A DNA stretch of 48,557 nt from an uncultured Mailhella sp. (GCF_944324615.1 NZ_CALUWY010000021.1:1-48557); one strand, 5' to 3'. Shown: positions 1 through 9,451, numbered from the stretch's first letter. The notes: generated by a model from the sequence alone, not told the origin. Made by a program: numbers and translations.

Positions 1-7
1 CCTTCAT
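1..7 (-). CDS. 5' end of a gene running leftward out of the window
   Basis: On the minus strand a GGGAGG ribosome binding site (about 14-20) stands six bases before an ATG whose first base is position 7. Only two codons are inside the window, so the product cannot be named. The gene is divergent from the effector-like gene at 108. Confidence 0.4.
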
Positions 8-107
8 GGCATCCTCCCTATGCCGACAATAAGAACTTTTTACCCTTTTGGCAATTAATGAGTCCTGAGCCTAGGCGCAGTTCCGCGCTTCGGAGGCACT
101 GAACCTT

Positions 108-2696
108 GTGGCCTCCCTTCAGCTGGAGGCTCGGAAGAGCGATGCTTCCCCGGAAGATAAGGCGCTCAGGGAGGGCATGGCCGAACGGTTCGCGGATATG
201 GGCGAAAAGGCGGGCGTGTTTGCAGGGATGCGCAGGGTTTCTCCCGCCATGCACGGCCATGCGCTTCTGAATGAGATTTCCGTGCAGGCGCAGGCCATGT
301 TTTCCGCCCTGGATGCGCTGGAGCGCAATACGGGCATGAGTCCGGCCGCGTTCACCGCTGCGGCGGACGGCCTGAAGCGGCAGGTGGAAGCGCTGAAGAG
401 CCGTATGGACGCCCCGGGCGTGAACAGCGGCATGATTCAGGAGGATGCCGGTCTGCGCGAAGCGCTGAGCGGGCTGCTCCGGCGGGCTTCGGAGAGGCTG
501 GAGGGGCTTCATCAGATAGAGGCCCGCAGGGAAGTAAGCGCTGCCGTCAGCGATCTTCTGTCCGAAATTGACCCGGAACAGCTGGATGTTCTCCCGGGGT
601 CATGCTCTTTTCGAACCTGAGCGCGCTGGTGCAGGGGCTGAAGCCGTCGGTGGCGCTTTATAACGACGAACTGCGGACGCTGAAGCAGCAGGTGGAGGCG
701 GGGCAGATCACCGACGCGCAGTTCAAGGCCGGGATGATATCCGCCGCCGGCCACCTGCGCACGGGGAGTGCGCGGGAGAGCATCGAGGTTCTTCAGATGC
801 TGAGCATACTTTCCCGGTCCGACATCAGAACGATCGAGGAGTTTCAGTACGAGTACGAGGATTACAGCGGGGTCATGCTCGACACCAATACCGCACGGAT
901 TTTCATGACCTTCCTGAAGAGCGACACGTTCATGAAGGGCGAGGTCGCCGCGCTGATGGATAAGCTCGTCACTTCGCCCATGGCCCATGCGGATGTGCTT
1001 GATGCGCAGATGGATGACATCGTCGCCATGAAGAACATGTTCGACAGCGGCAGGATGGTACTGCGCGGAGAATATGTGTCGGCGGCGCTTGAGAGGCATG
1101 TGGACATGCCCACGGTTCTGGAAGCTTCTCTGCGGGGTATTCCCGCCGATCAGCTGGAGATGCGCGCGAGCGACGCCCTGCGCACAGGCGCCCGCGTGCT
1201 GGGGCAGGGCGTGGGCAGTACGGTGCAGCTCTGCACATACCGGGGCGAGGGCGGGGAAGAGGTTTCGCTCGTCTTCAAGCCGGAGGTGGGGGCGAGGCAG
1301 AGCCTTGCCCAGCTCTGCGCGGGACAGCTGGGCTTCGGAACAGAGCTGCGCGTCATGCAGCTCAACGTGGCCGCCTGCCGTTCGGCCGACGCCATAGGCT
1401 GCGGCGACGTGGTGGCCCGTTCCTCCATAGGCATGAACGAGGGGCGTCTGGGGCTTTTCATGGAGGTGGCGCCGGGAAGGTCCGCCGCGGATATCAGCGA
1501 CGGCAAGCCCTGCGCCGTCACTTCGGACGGACGGGAGATTTCCTTTGCGGAGGCCCTTGGACACCTGGACAGCAAGGGGCTGAGGGGGGCACATGCTGGG
1601 CAACCTCATGCGGGAACTCAGCAGGCTGGAGTGGGCTGATCTGCTCTCCGGCCAGAGCGATCGCCACATGGGGAATTACCTTGTATACATCAACGCCGAT
1701 ACCGGCGATGTGAAGGTGACGGGCATCGACAACGATGCAAGTTTCAGCAGGCGCAGGGTGGGGGCCACGACGGTGGACATCACCGGCGAACCCGGACTGC
1801 ATGGCGCGCTGCAGGCGTCCGGGGTGACGTTTCCCCGGATGCTCGTGGACGTTCAGAAGCTGAGCGCCGGGCAGCGTGAGGCGCTGGTGAACGGCATGGG
1901 CGCGCTGCTCTTCAGCGGGGCGGGGACGGCATGGAATGTGGACAAGGTGCCCGGGCAGCGGGAGGCGCTGCAGCGTGCAGGCCTGAGCCTGCCCCCCATG
2001 ACGGTGGAAGTCGGCAGCCTCACGGATGATAAGAGGAGCGCACTGGAAGGCATTCTCGGCAGGAGCGTGCAGCGGAATGAGGTTGTGCCTGTGTCCAGAG
2101 ATATGCTGGAACGCCTGAGCGATGCGGACATCACGGTGAGTTCCGTTCTCATCAATCCTCAGCTGCTGGATCCGGAGTATCAGAGCGTGCTCATAAACAC
2201 CTTTGGAGAGCACTGGCTCGGCGCCATGGCAGACCCGATGGACGTGGGCACCATACCGGCAGCGCAGCAGATTCTGCGGAATACGGGCATGGACCTGCCC
2301 CGCATGGTGATCGACACACGCTCTTTCACTGACAAGCAGTATAGGGTTCTGAAGCCGAAGTACGGCTTCAAGCAGCTTGCCCTGCTGCCCCGCATCGACA
2401 GACAAACCTTCCAGGCGCTCATGGCCGTGGATGAAAACGACTACAGGCAGCGCCTGGCACCCTGCATGGACAGGGAGGCCCTGGATGCCGCCGTTCTGCG
2501 CCTGCGCGATGCGAAGAGACGGGCGGAGGAGCTGGAGAAGCGGCAATGCGTGGTGGACGACTGGGAGGCTCCCGGTTTTCTCTCCGCCCTGGTACGCGAA
2601 AGGAAGGGCAATCCGGAGGGACTCAGCTCGGTGATGCAGAACTGCCTCTTCCTGCGGGATTTCTGGGAATGTGCAGGTCTGGCCGCGCGCGTCTGA
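108..2696 (+). pseudogene. Kinase-fold, type III effector-like protein split by two frameshifts
   Basis: Three consecutive open segments (108-620, 602-1639, 1593-2696) join into one protein of about 860 residues. One G missing at the GGGG run 596-599 and one G extra at the GGGGGG run 1584-1589 would explain both breaks, so they compensate each other. The middle segment has an ATP-lysine-like VFKPE (1274-1282) and a hinge-like LGLFMEVAPG; the third begins with LSGQSDRHMGNYLV and GIDNDASF, resembling the catalytic loop and metal-binding motif of PI3/PI4-kinase-like folds. Helical N-terminal region; C-terminal internal repeats. No signal peptide. A GTG start at 108 follows GGAGG at 93-97, but the open frame reaches back to 75, so the true N-terminus may be upstream. 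The T3SS chaperone and effector genes at 8978-11326 support an effector role. It may be intact if the G-runs are sequencing errors. Confidence 0.6.
1816..2366 (+). repeat. Internal protein repeats in the C-terminal part of the kinase-fold gene
   Basis: Degenerate segments of about 28 residues recur: FPRMLVDVQKLSAGQREAL, LPPMTVEVGSLTDDKRSAL and LPRMVIDTRSFTDKQYRVL, with a weaker copy (VLINPQLLDPEYQSVL). They share P-x-M followed by a beta strand, an acidic turn and an amphipathic helix. The spacing is irregular. Confidence 0.5.
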
Positions 2697-3503
2697 ACGT
2701 GGGCGCCATAACGGTTCAGCAGCCCGGAGGAAAGGGCCTGCGGACGGCATGAAGGGCCGGGCTTCAGGTCCGGCCTCCCGGTCCGGGTTTTCTGCCGCAT
2801 CGTCTGCGGTGCGGCATGAAGCATCATCGGCATCACGAAGAACGTTTTCCTTCGCCGCGCGCACGGGGGCTTTTTTGCCTGTGCGCGCGGCGTTGTTTTC
2901 CCGTCCGTGTCGGAACGCTCTGCCTGTCGGAAGGTGCCTTCCGGCAGGCGTTCTGTCCCTGCGGGGGCGCCGGGGAGGGACGCGCTTTTTCCGCCGCTGC
3001 CTTTCAGGGGCGGGCGCCCTTTTTCCCGGAAGGGGAGGTGGGGGAAAAGTCCTCTTCCTTCTTCTCTGCCGTGGGAATCCGGACGCCATGCGCCTGCGGG
3101 GCGCCGGGCGGCAGGGCTTTGCACGGGAGCTTCCGGCCCGGGCGGGGCGCGGCGTTTTTTCAGAGGAAGTTCCATGGCAGGCGCACGGAAACGTGCCGGC
3201 CTGTACCCCGTTGACTGCGGGGAACCATGAAGGAAGGCGCATAAGGCGGCGCCACCGGCCTGCTGCGGGGCGCCGGGCGGCAGAAGCCTGTTCTTCAGCG
3301 TGCGCTGTTCCCGGCCTGCGCCTTTTCCTTCGCGTTCGGCTTTTTTGTACGGCGTTTTTTCCATACCCCTGTGGACGGTCGGCGTGTTTTTCCTGTGCAC
3401 GGGCGCGCCCTCCGCTATGCTTGAAGAAAAGGCGGCCGCGAGCCGCCCATGCCCGCGCCCTGTGCAGGCCGGGCATGGAAAAAACACAAGCAAGGAGCAT
3501 GGT
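2697..3503. other. Gene-free GC-rich spacer with hairpins
   Basis: No convincing gene on either strand: the open frames here are low-complexity Arg/Gly/Pro-rich shadows. It holds a 12-bp perfect inverted repeat (2853-2864 with 2881-2892) and a smaller GGCGGC/GCCGCC hairpin (about 3431-3447) before the next gene. Confidence 0.6.
2853..2900. terminator. Inverted repeat, possible terminator
   Basis: Arms CGCCGCGCGCAC (2853-2864) and GTGCGCGCGGCG (2881-2892) pair perfectly around a 16-nt loop containing a T6 tract, followed by TTGTTTTC. It may end transcription of the kinase-fold gene, although the U-tract is weak. Confidence 0.4.
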
Positions 3504-3944
3504 ATGCAGGATGTCGGGGAACATATGTCCGTACCGGGGGTGAGAAAGCTGAGCTGCGCGGAACTTCAGGCTTTTCTGGATGAGCGGTGCCGCGAGCCGG
3601 GGATTGCAGACTGCGACAGGGAGGAACTGGACGCGGCCGCAGCCTGCTCAATCGCCGTGCTCACGCACGGGAGCGCCGAACATCTGCAACAGGCGGCGGA
3701 AGAGGCGCTTTCTCCCGTGCCCGGCCTTTATTCCACCGGTGCTTTTCCCTGTGTCATCATGGTGATACGCATGTCCGTGAACGTGAAGATGCACGATTTT
3801 AACGCAGCCGTGGACAGGGTGGAGGCAACGGTGCGCGACCTGGCGGGAGAAGGCGGCATCCGCAGCTTTCTGATGCTCGCTTCCGTGGAGGAAGAGGACG
3901 GGGACGCCGTGGTGGATATCATCCTTACGGACTCCGCCGCCTGA
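3504..3944 (+). CDS. Hypothetical protein, 146 aa
   Basis: I do not recognise the family. The product is acidic and soluble-looking, with no signal peptide or membrane segment. The N-terminal half is helical; the C-terminal half alternates predicted strands and helices (PCVIMVIRMSVNVKM, then a helix, then FLMLASVEEEDGDAVVDII), suggesting a small alpha/beta domain. The start is set by AAGGAG at 3492-3497, six bases before the ATG; an in-frame ATG at 3525 is the alternative. It stands alone between long gene-free spacers and so is probably monocistronic. Confidence 0.6.
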   Translation: MQDVGEHMSVPGVRKLSCAELQAFLDERCREPGIADCDREELDAAAACSIAVLTHGSAEHLQQAAEEALSPVPGLYSTGAFPCVIMVIRMSVNVKMHDFNAAVDRVEATVRDLAGEGGIRSFLMLASVEEEDGDAVVDIILTDSAA

Positions 3945-4202
3945 ACGGCCCGCGCAGGACAGCATCCGCCCCAGCCCGGAGAAGGCCCGGTGCGCGGAAA
4001 ACGTGCGGAAAACGCCCGGGGAAGCATGTGCGCTGGCGGGGCTTTTTCTGTCGGCCGCGGGCCGTGCTTTTCTTTCCGGCTGAGGGCCCGCCTGTCGCCA
4101 CGGCCGGGAGCCTGCGCAGGCTCCCGGCAGGATCTGCACGTTGCCCGGGGCCTTCGCGGGGCGTTTTCCTTATGCAGGTACCGGGAGTCCTGCGCGCGGC
4201 GG
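3945..4202. other. Spacer with a 26-bp perfect palindrome
   Basis: The segment 4103-4128 is a perfect 26-bp palindrome (arm GCCGGGAGCCTGC). It lies 160 bp after the 3504 gene and may be a U-tract-less terminator or a protein binding site. Nothing else is seen in the spacer. Confidence 0.5.
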
Positions 4203-4238
4203 AAAAAAAAGCGCCTCCCTTGCGGGAAGCGCTTTTTT
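4203..4238 (-). terminator. Rho-independent terminator of the TRAP operon
   Basis: On the minus strand AGCGCTTCCC pairs imperfectly with GGGAGGCGCT around a short loop, followed by a T8 run. It begins about 20 bp after the dctM stop. The A-run on the other side could let it act in both directions. Confidence 0.8.
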
Positions 4239-4257
4239 CATGCGGCAGGGCAGGCCC

Positions 4258-5553
4258 TTACATGCCGAGCAGGCGGGGCAGGAACAGGGTGATGTCGGGG
4301 AAGAGCATGATGATGATGAGCGCCACGGTGGCGGCCCCGAGCATGGGCAGCACCGGCGGGGTGATCTGCTCCATGGTGAGGTTGCTGATCTTTGCGCCCA
4401 CATAGAGGTTCACGGCCACGGGCGGGGTCACCTGGCCGAGGGCGAGGTTGATGGTCATCATCACGCCGAACCACACCGGATCCCAGCCGAAGTGGGCCAT
4501 GATGGGCAGCAGGAAGGGCAGCAGCACATAATAGATGGAAATGGCGTCCAGCAGCATGCCCGCGATGAAGAGAATGACGTTGATGAGCAGAAGCAGCACG
4601 GTGGGGTTGTCGGAAAGGGAAAGCAGCACGGCGGCGCCGCGTTCCACAAGGCCCACGGTGCTGGCCACCCAGGCATAAAGCCCGGCGCAGGTGACCACGA
4701 ACATGATGACGGCCGTGGCCTTCACCGATTCCACCAGCACATCCGCGAGGATGGAGAACTTGTTGATGGTGCGGTAGATGAACACGCCCACGAACAGGCC
4801 GTAGAAAATGGCCACGGCCGCGGCTTCGGTGGGGGTGAACACGCCGCCGTAGATGCCGCCGAGGATGACCACGGGGGTCATCACGCCCCAGAAGGCTTCG
4901 CGCAGGGCCCTGGAAACGGGCATGGTTCTGGGCTTGCCGCGGTAGCCCTTCTTGCGGGAGGTGAGGAGCACGGAAATCATGAGGAAGGCGGCCACCACCA
5001 CGCCGGGGATGAAGCCTGCGGCAAACAGGGCGGGCACGGAGACATCGGCAATGCCGCCGTATACGATGAAGGCGATGCTCGGCGGAATGACGATGGCAAG
5101 GCCGGAGGTGACGGAAACCGTGGCCGCGGCAAAGGGCTTGTCATAGCCGCTCTTCACCATGGCCGGAATGAGGATGAGGCCGAGGGCCGCCACGGTGGCC
5201 GGGCCGGAGCCGGAAACCGCGCCCCAGAAGGTGGCCACGCCCACGGTGGCCACGGCAAGGCCGCCGGTCATGTTGCCCACGATGGTTTCCACAAGCAGCA
5301 CGATGCGTGCGGCGATGCCCGCCCGTTCCATGATGAATCCGGCAAGGATGAAGAAGGGAATGGCGAGCAGCGGCACCTTGGCCACGCCGGCAAAGAAGTT
5401 GTAGGAGAGCATGTCCACGCCCATATCCCACCACCAGCCCACGAGCAGGGCGGAAAGGCCCAGGGAAATGGCGATGGGCACGCGGAAGATGAGCGGAACG
5501 GCGAAAGTGATGAGGAGCCAGAAGGCCGGGTCTTTGAAAAGTTCCATATCCAT
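4258..5553 (-). CDS. dctM: TRAP transporter large permease (DctM family)
   Basis: The 431-residue product has the length and composition of DctM subunits, the inner-membrane channel of tripartite ATP-independent periplasmic transporters. Hydrophobic segments run through the whole chain, with the family-typical GSGPATVAALG loop near residue 115 and PPSIAFIVYG further on. It is the last gene of dctP-dctQ-dctM and is followed by a terminator. TRAP systems import organic acids using a sodium or proton gradient. The substrate cannot be read from the sequence, because no catabolic gene is adjacent. Confidence 0.93.
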   Translation of the reverse strand: MDMELFKDPAFWLLITFAVPLIFRVPIAISLGLSALLVGWWWDMGVDMLSYNFFAGVAKVPLLAIPFFILAGFIMERAGIAARIVLLVETIVGNMTGGLAVATVGVATFWGAVSGSGPATVAALGLILIPAMVKSGYDKPFAAATVSVTSGLAIVIPPSIAFIVYGGIADVSVPALFAAGFIPGVVVAAFLMISVLLTSRKKGYRGKPRTMPVSRALREAFWGVMTPVVILGGIYGGVFTPTEAAAVAIFYGLFVGVFIYRTINKFSILADVLVESVKATAVIMFVVTCAGLYAWVASTVGLVERGAAVLLSLSDNPTVLLLLINVILFIAGMLLDAISIYYVLLPFLLPIMAHFGWDPVWFGVMMTINLALGQVTPPVAVNLYVGAKISNLTMEQITPPVLPMLGAATVALIIIMLFPDITLFLPRLLGM

Positions 5554-5617
5554 GCGTAAACTCCGTGGAATAAGCGTTGGGAGGGCCTGCGGGCAAGCCC
5601 GCGCGGCCTTTGAAGGT

Positions 5618-6088
5618 CTAGTAGCTTCTGGTGCGGAAATCTTCCCAGACCTTCTGGAGAATGCGCACGATGATGAGGGCGGAGAAAAGCGGCGTGGCTA
5701 TGGTGTAGATCCATACCGGGATGGCCAGCGACTCGGAAACCACGTTGAGTTCGATTTCGTCCATCACTTCAATGCAGCCCTGCCAGCAGAGGGCGGCGAA
5801 GAATATGATGCAGCACAGCACGCTGAACACATAAAGGAGCTTTCTCACGGGCCGGGGCATGGCGTCGTACAGCAGGTTCATGCTGAAGTTGCCCCCTTCG
5901 CGGAAGGCCCGCGAAGTCCCCAGAAGAACGATCCACACAAAGAGGTTGACGGTCAGTTCTTCCGAAGAGGAAAAGGAAAAATTGGTGCAGTAGCGCACGA
6001 TCACGTTGATGAACGAGATGCACGCCATCACGGCCAGAAGCAAGGCTCCGAGCAGTTCCTCGAAGCGGGCGTTCAGAAAGCTCCACAT
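5618..6088 (-). CDS. dctQ: TRAP transporter small permease (DctQ family)
   Basis: A 156-residue membrane protein with four hydrophobic segments (LLGALLLAVMACISFINVIV near the N-terminus; later LLYVFSVLCCIIFFAALCW), typical of DctQ. The start at 6088 (MWSFLNARFEELLG) is preferred over the longer open frame, which would add an Arg-rich stretch and overlap the hairpin at 6113-6140; a GGGGA sequence precedes this ATG. DctQ partners DctM in the membrane. A 64-bp gap separates it from dctM. Confidence 0.88.
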   Translation of the reverse strand: MWSFLNARFEELLGALLLAVMACISFINVIVRYCTNFSFSSSEELTVNLFVWIVLLGTSRAFREGGNFSMNLLYDAMPRPVRKLLYVFSVLCCIIFFAALCWQGCIEVMDEIELNVVSESLAIPVWIYTIATPLFSALIIVRILQKVWEDFRTRSY

Positions 6089-6112
6089 GATACATCCCCG
6101 ATGCTGAAAAGG

Positions 6113-6140
6113 CCGGGAGCGGCGGGAGAGCCGCTCCCGG
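6113..6140 (-). terminator. Intercistronic hairpin between dctP and dctQ
   Basis: Arms CCGGGAGCGG and CCGCTCCCGG pair perfectly over 10 bp with an 8-nt loop. On the minus strand CCTTTTC follows. It could partly terminate transcription or protect the dctP mRNA 3' end, giving more binding protein than permease. Confidence 0.6.
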
Positions 6141-6152
6141 TTCAAAACTGTG

Positions 6153-7226
6153 TTACTGGGCGGCCTTCATGTCGGCCTCGGCGGCCTTCACGAGGTCTTC
6201 GCCGATTTCCTTGGTCCACTTGTCACGCACGCTCTGGGTGGCGGCGTAGAATTCGTCCACCTGCTGATCGGTGAACTTCACGATGTTCATGCCCTTTTCT
6301 TCCATGGTCTTGTAGGGATCGGTCACGGCGGGCACTCTGTTGATGCTCTTCAGGTATTCAAGAGAGGAGCCGTCGTCGAAGCCCAGGCGGGAAAGGGCCT
6401 TGCTGTACTTTTCCATTTCCGCGGCGCATTCCATGATGATGGCCTGATCTTCCTTGGAGAAGGACTTCCACACCTTGGAATTGGCGGTGAGCAGCAGCGG
6501 GTCGATCATGTAGTGCCAGTCGGTGTGGTACTTGTGCCAGGTCCAGATCTGGAGCGTGATGTTGATGCCGTTGGTGGGGTTTTCCTGCCCGTCCACAATG
6601 CCCTGCTGGAAGCCGGTCACGGCTTCGGACCAGTTGATGGCCTGGGGGTTGGCGCCGAGAGCGGTGAAGATGTCGGCAAAGATGGGGGTGCTGCACACGC
6701 GCAGTTTCATGCCCTTGATGTCGGAAGGCTTGTTGATGGGGCCTTTGCTGGTGGTGAGTTCACGGAAGCCGTTTTCGCCCCAGCCTATGAACTTCACGCC
6801 GGTCTTTTCCACGGCGTCCACGAGCATCTTGCCGGACTTGCCGTCTTCAATGGCGTCCATGGCCTTGTAGCGGTCGGGGTTGTTGGCCACGAAGAAGGGC
6901 AGGGCGGTAAGGTTGAGTTCCTGCACCTGGGGAGACCAGTTGATGGTGGAGGCAAGGGCGAAGTCGATGGCGCCGCGGCGGACGAGCAGCAGTTCGGAGG
7001 TCTGCTTGCCGGCCATGAGCTGAGCGCCGGGGTACACCTTGATGTTGATGCGGCCGCCCGTGCGTTCCTTGACGAGTTCGGCAAAATAGGTCGCGGAAAG
7101 GCCCCAGCCGGAGGTGGCGGCGGGCACCACGCTCAGCTTGTATTCCTGCTTGTAGGCGGCGAGCGCCGGAGCCGACAGGATTCCCACACAGGCGGCGGCC
7201 ATGAGGGCGGTACGGAAAAGCTTCAT
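6153..7226 (-). CDS. dctP: TRAP transporter substrate-binding protein (DctP family)
   Basis: The 357-residue product starts with a Sec signal peptide (MKLFRTALMAAACVGILSAPALA, cut near residue 23) and continues as a DctP-type periplasmic binding protein. Family features include the GMKLRVCSTPIF region with the Arg that usually binds the substrate carboxylate, and FQQGIVDGQENP. The start is set by GAGGAGG a few bases upstream of the ATG at 7226. It is the first gene of the dctPQM operon. A C4-dicarboxylate or related organic or sulfonated acid is plausible but unproven. Confidence 0.93.
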   Translation of the reverse strand: MKLFRTALMAAACVGILSAPALAAYKQEYKLSVVPAATSGWGLSATYFAELVKERTGGRINIKVYPGAQLMAGKQTSELLLVRRGAIDFALASTINWSPQVQELNLTALPFFVANNPDRYKAMDAIEDGKSGKMLVDAVEKTGVKFIGWGENGFRELTTSKGPINKPSDIKGMKLRVCSTPIFADIFTALGANPQAINWSEAVTGFQQGIVDGQENPTNGINITLQIWTWHKYHTDWHYMIDPLLLTANSKVWKSFSKEDQAIIMECAAEMEKYSKALSRLGFDDGSSLEYLKSINRVPAVTDPYKTMEEKGMNIVKFTDQQVDEFYAATQSVRDKWTKEIGEDLVKAAEADMKAAQ

Positions 7227-7327
7227 AACTTCCTCCTCGGATATATTCTTGGTGACGCGAAGCCACGTTGCACCCGAAACGCAGACTACTCCCGCCCCTG
7301 GCATGGGCGAGAGCATGTTTTTGCCGT

Positions 7328-8293
7328 CTACAGCAGCGGCAGAATGAGAATAAGGATGGGCAGCACCACAATGAGTTCCAGGGTGGTGAATACCCAGCAG
7401 GCATTGGCCAGGTCCAGGTCCAGATCGAACAGGGACGGGGGAATGAGCGCGTTCATGGCCACGGGCATGGCGGAAAGAATGGCGACCACCTTGAGCGGCA
7501 CGCCGCCATCCACCTCGCCCAGCCCCGCAAGCATGGCAAGCGAGGTGATGAGCACGGGAACGAGCACGAATTTGATGAGGGAGACGGCCGCCGATTCCCT
7601 GGCATAGCAGGCCATGCGCGAAAGGCGCAGGCCCATGCCTATGGAGAGCAGGAAGCACACGGTGCCTGCAAGCATGGCGGCGGTGGAAAGGGTGCCGAAC
7701 AAGGCCGGACGGGGCACTCCCGCAAGGTTGAGCACAAGGCCGAGGGCAAGGGCGGCCACGATGGCCGCAAGCACGGGGTCGAGGCGGAAGCGGCGCGCGG
7801 CGCCTTCGCGGGGGCTGCGGCTGAACCTGCGCGACACGGGAAGGGCCACGGAGAAATAGAACATTTCCTCACACAGGCGGTAGAGCGAGGCCATGGCAAT
7901 GGAGCTTTCGCCGAAGTACATCACGGCAACGAGGGTGCCCACGGCGCCGATGTTGGTAAAGGTGCCGCAGCAGTACAGGCTGCCCGTCTTTTCGGGCGAA
8001 AGGCGCATGAGGCGGGCAAAGACGAGGGCAAGCGCGCCGCCCGCCACCCACGCGGCAAGCCCCAGCGCAGGCAGGGACAGAAGGCGCGGATCGGGGGAGG
8101 GCAGGCCCCAGAGCGAGAGCATGGCCGAAACCGGGATAAGCCCGAACATGGCCGTTTTCTGAATGATGAGGCGCAGACGCAGAAGCGCCTGTTCGGAAAG
8201 GGGAGCGCGGCCCGAACCCACCCATTGCCGGATACCGTATCCGGCAAGAAGGCTGACGAAGATGATGGTCAGGGTGAGCAGTAGCCGATCCAT
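7328..8293 (-). CDS. AEC family transporter
   Basis: The 321-residue protein has about ten hydrophobic segments and matches the auxin efflux carrier (AEC) family by layout: an N-terminal LLTLTIIFVSLLAGYGIRQ segment, the middle FTNIGAVGTLV motif with its conserved Asn-Ile-Gly, and C-terminal membrane segments. AEC proteins move organic anions such as malate or malonate across the inner membrane. It lies 101 bp upstream of dctP on the same strand; shared transcription or substrate is possible. No clear ribosome binding site precedes the ATG at 8293. Confidence 0.85.
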   Translation of the reverse strand: MDRLLLTLTIIFVSLLAGYGIRQWVGSGRAPLSEQALLRLRLIIQKTAMFGLIPVSAMLSLWGLPSPDPRLLSLPALGLAAWVAGGALALVFARLMRLSPEKTGSLYCCGTFTNIGAVGTLVAVMYFGESSIAMASLYRLCEEMFYFSVALPVSRRFSRSPREGAARRFRLDPVLAAIVAALALGLVLNLAGVPRPALFGTLSTAAMLAGTVCFLLSIGMGLRLSRMACYARESAAVSLIKFVLVPVLITSLAMLAGLGEVDGGVPLKVVAILSAMPVAMNALIPPSLFDLDLDLANACWVFTTLELIVVLPILILILPLL

Positions 8294-8977
8294 GGCACAC
8301 GGGGCAAAAAGTTAACGCACGGCTTCTGGCCCTGTACCGCACAAGGAGAGAGAAAAAACCGGCGGACATCCCGCCCCGGGAACCTTCATCGCGCAGGCGC
8401 TTTAAAGGGAGCCGGCATGCGGCGCCGGAGAAGCCGGGCCGTTGCCGGAAGGCGTTCCCGCCCTTGCAGGACAAGGGAACACCCTGGGAAGGACAATTTT
8501 CTCCAGACTAATAGGTTTTCAAAAATTGTCAAACACTGTGGCTCTTTTTTGCTGAAAAGGGAGATGTCGCAGTGGAAATGGTGAGTCTTTTGCAAAAATT
8601 ACACGCTGTTATGGAAAATTTCCTTTCTGGCAAAAATGTGTCGCGGCCTTTTGCGTTGCCCGGAGCGCCTTTTTGCCGCGCACAAGAGCGGGCTTTTCTG
8701 CAAAAAAGGGCAGGCCATGCGGCAGGAAAAAGGCCCTTTTTCCGTGCGTGCGGCACAGCCTTTCTTCATGCACGGGGCGCGCCGTGCCGGATACGCTTTT
8801 TTCAGGAAAAGGCCCGGAATACGGCACCTCTGCCGCAGCGCCCTTGTAGGCGTATTCCGCCGGTGCTATAGTCCACAGGGGAAAAAGAAGCGAAAAACCG
8901 TTTTTCCGGCACGTTTCTTGCAATAAGGTATCCATACAGGCCGCCATGCCTGCGGCGTTGGCATGAAAGGAGCATCC
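8294..8977. other. Spacer between the AEC gene and the T3SS chaperone gene
   Basis: No gene is supported. An A+T-richer patch (8500-8640) probably carries the promoter of the minus-strand AEC gene. A near-perfect palindrome GGAAAAAGG-C-CCTTTTTCC lies near 8728-8746. The right end holds the likely chaperone promoter. Confidence 0.5.
8844..8872 (+). promoter_or_regulatory. Likely sigma-70 promoter of the chaperone-effector operon
   Basis: TTGTAG (8844-8849) and TATAGT (8867-8872) are separated by exactly 17 bp, about 105 bp before the chaperone start codon. Confidence 0.5.
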
Positions 8978-9433
8978 ATGCACAGAATTCTTGACGAACT
9001 GACAACAGCGTATGCATCCGCTACGGGCTGCACCTGCGAAAAAGAGGGGGAAAACCATGTGGCTCTTCTGGTGGAGGGGGTACGCCTGCGTGTAGGTTTT
9101 CTGGAATCCTCCGGCATGCTTCTGTTCCATACGGTGGTGGCGCCGCTTCCCGGGAAGGAGAACGGGCGCGGGGAATTCTGCATGAAGCTCCTTGCCGCGA
9201 ACAATTTTTTCAGCGGCACTTCGGGCTTCACCCTGGGCGTGGACGAATCGCAGGAAGTGGTGACGCTCCAGCTCGCGTGGGACGCCTTTTCCCTGAACGG
9301 GGAAGGCTTCACGCAGATTGTGGACAACATGCTTTTCGCGGCGGTGGACTGGATGGTCAGGCTGGATGCCTGGCAGCCTTCCCCTGAAGAGGGGAAGGAC
9401 GACGCGCTGATGGTGAACTTTTTGAAAGTCTGA
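8978..9433 (+). CDS. CesT/SycE-family type III secretion chaperone
   Basis: The 151-residue acidic protein has the class I T3SS chaperone pattern: an N-terminal helix, a strand-rich middle (HVALLVEGVRLRVGFLE, MLLFHTVVAPLP), a helix with KLLAANNFFSGTSG, the strand pair GFTLGVDESQEVVTLQL, and a C-terminal amphipathic helix. Such chaperones form dimers that bind the N-terminal region of an effector and hand it to the secretion ATPase. AAAGGAG precedes the ATG at 8978. The next gene begins 18 bp after the stop, and its product is the likely client. Confident family call by fold pattern; not tested by search. Confidence 0.8.
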   Translation: MHRILDELTTAYASATGCTCEKEGENHVALLVEGVRLRVGFLESSGMLLFHTVVAPLPGKENGRGEFCMKLLAANNFFSGTSGFTLGVDESQEVVTLQLAWDAFSLNGEGFTQIVDNMLFAAVDWMVRLDAWQPSPEEGKDDALMVNFLKV

Positions 9434-9451
9434 TGAAACGGGAGATCGCGT

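Noticed and set aside
3300..3503. N-terminal extension of the 3504 gene
   Set aside because: The added part is Arg/Cys/Pro-rich spacer translation without a ribosome binding site, whereas AAGGAG marks 3504.
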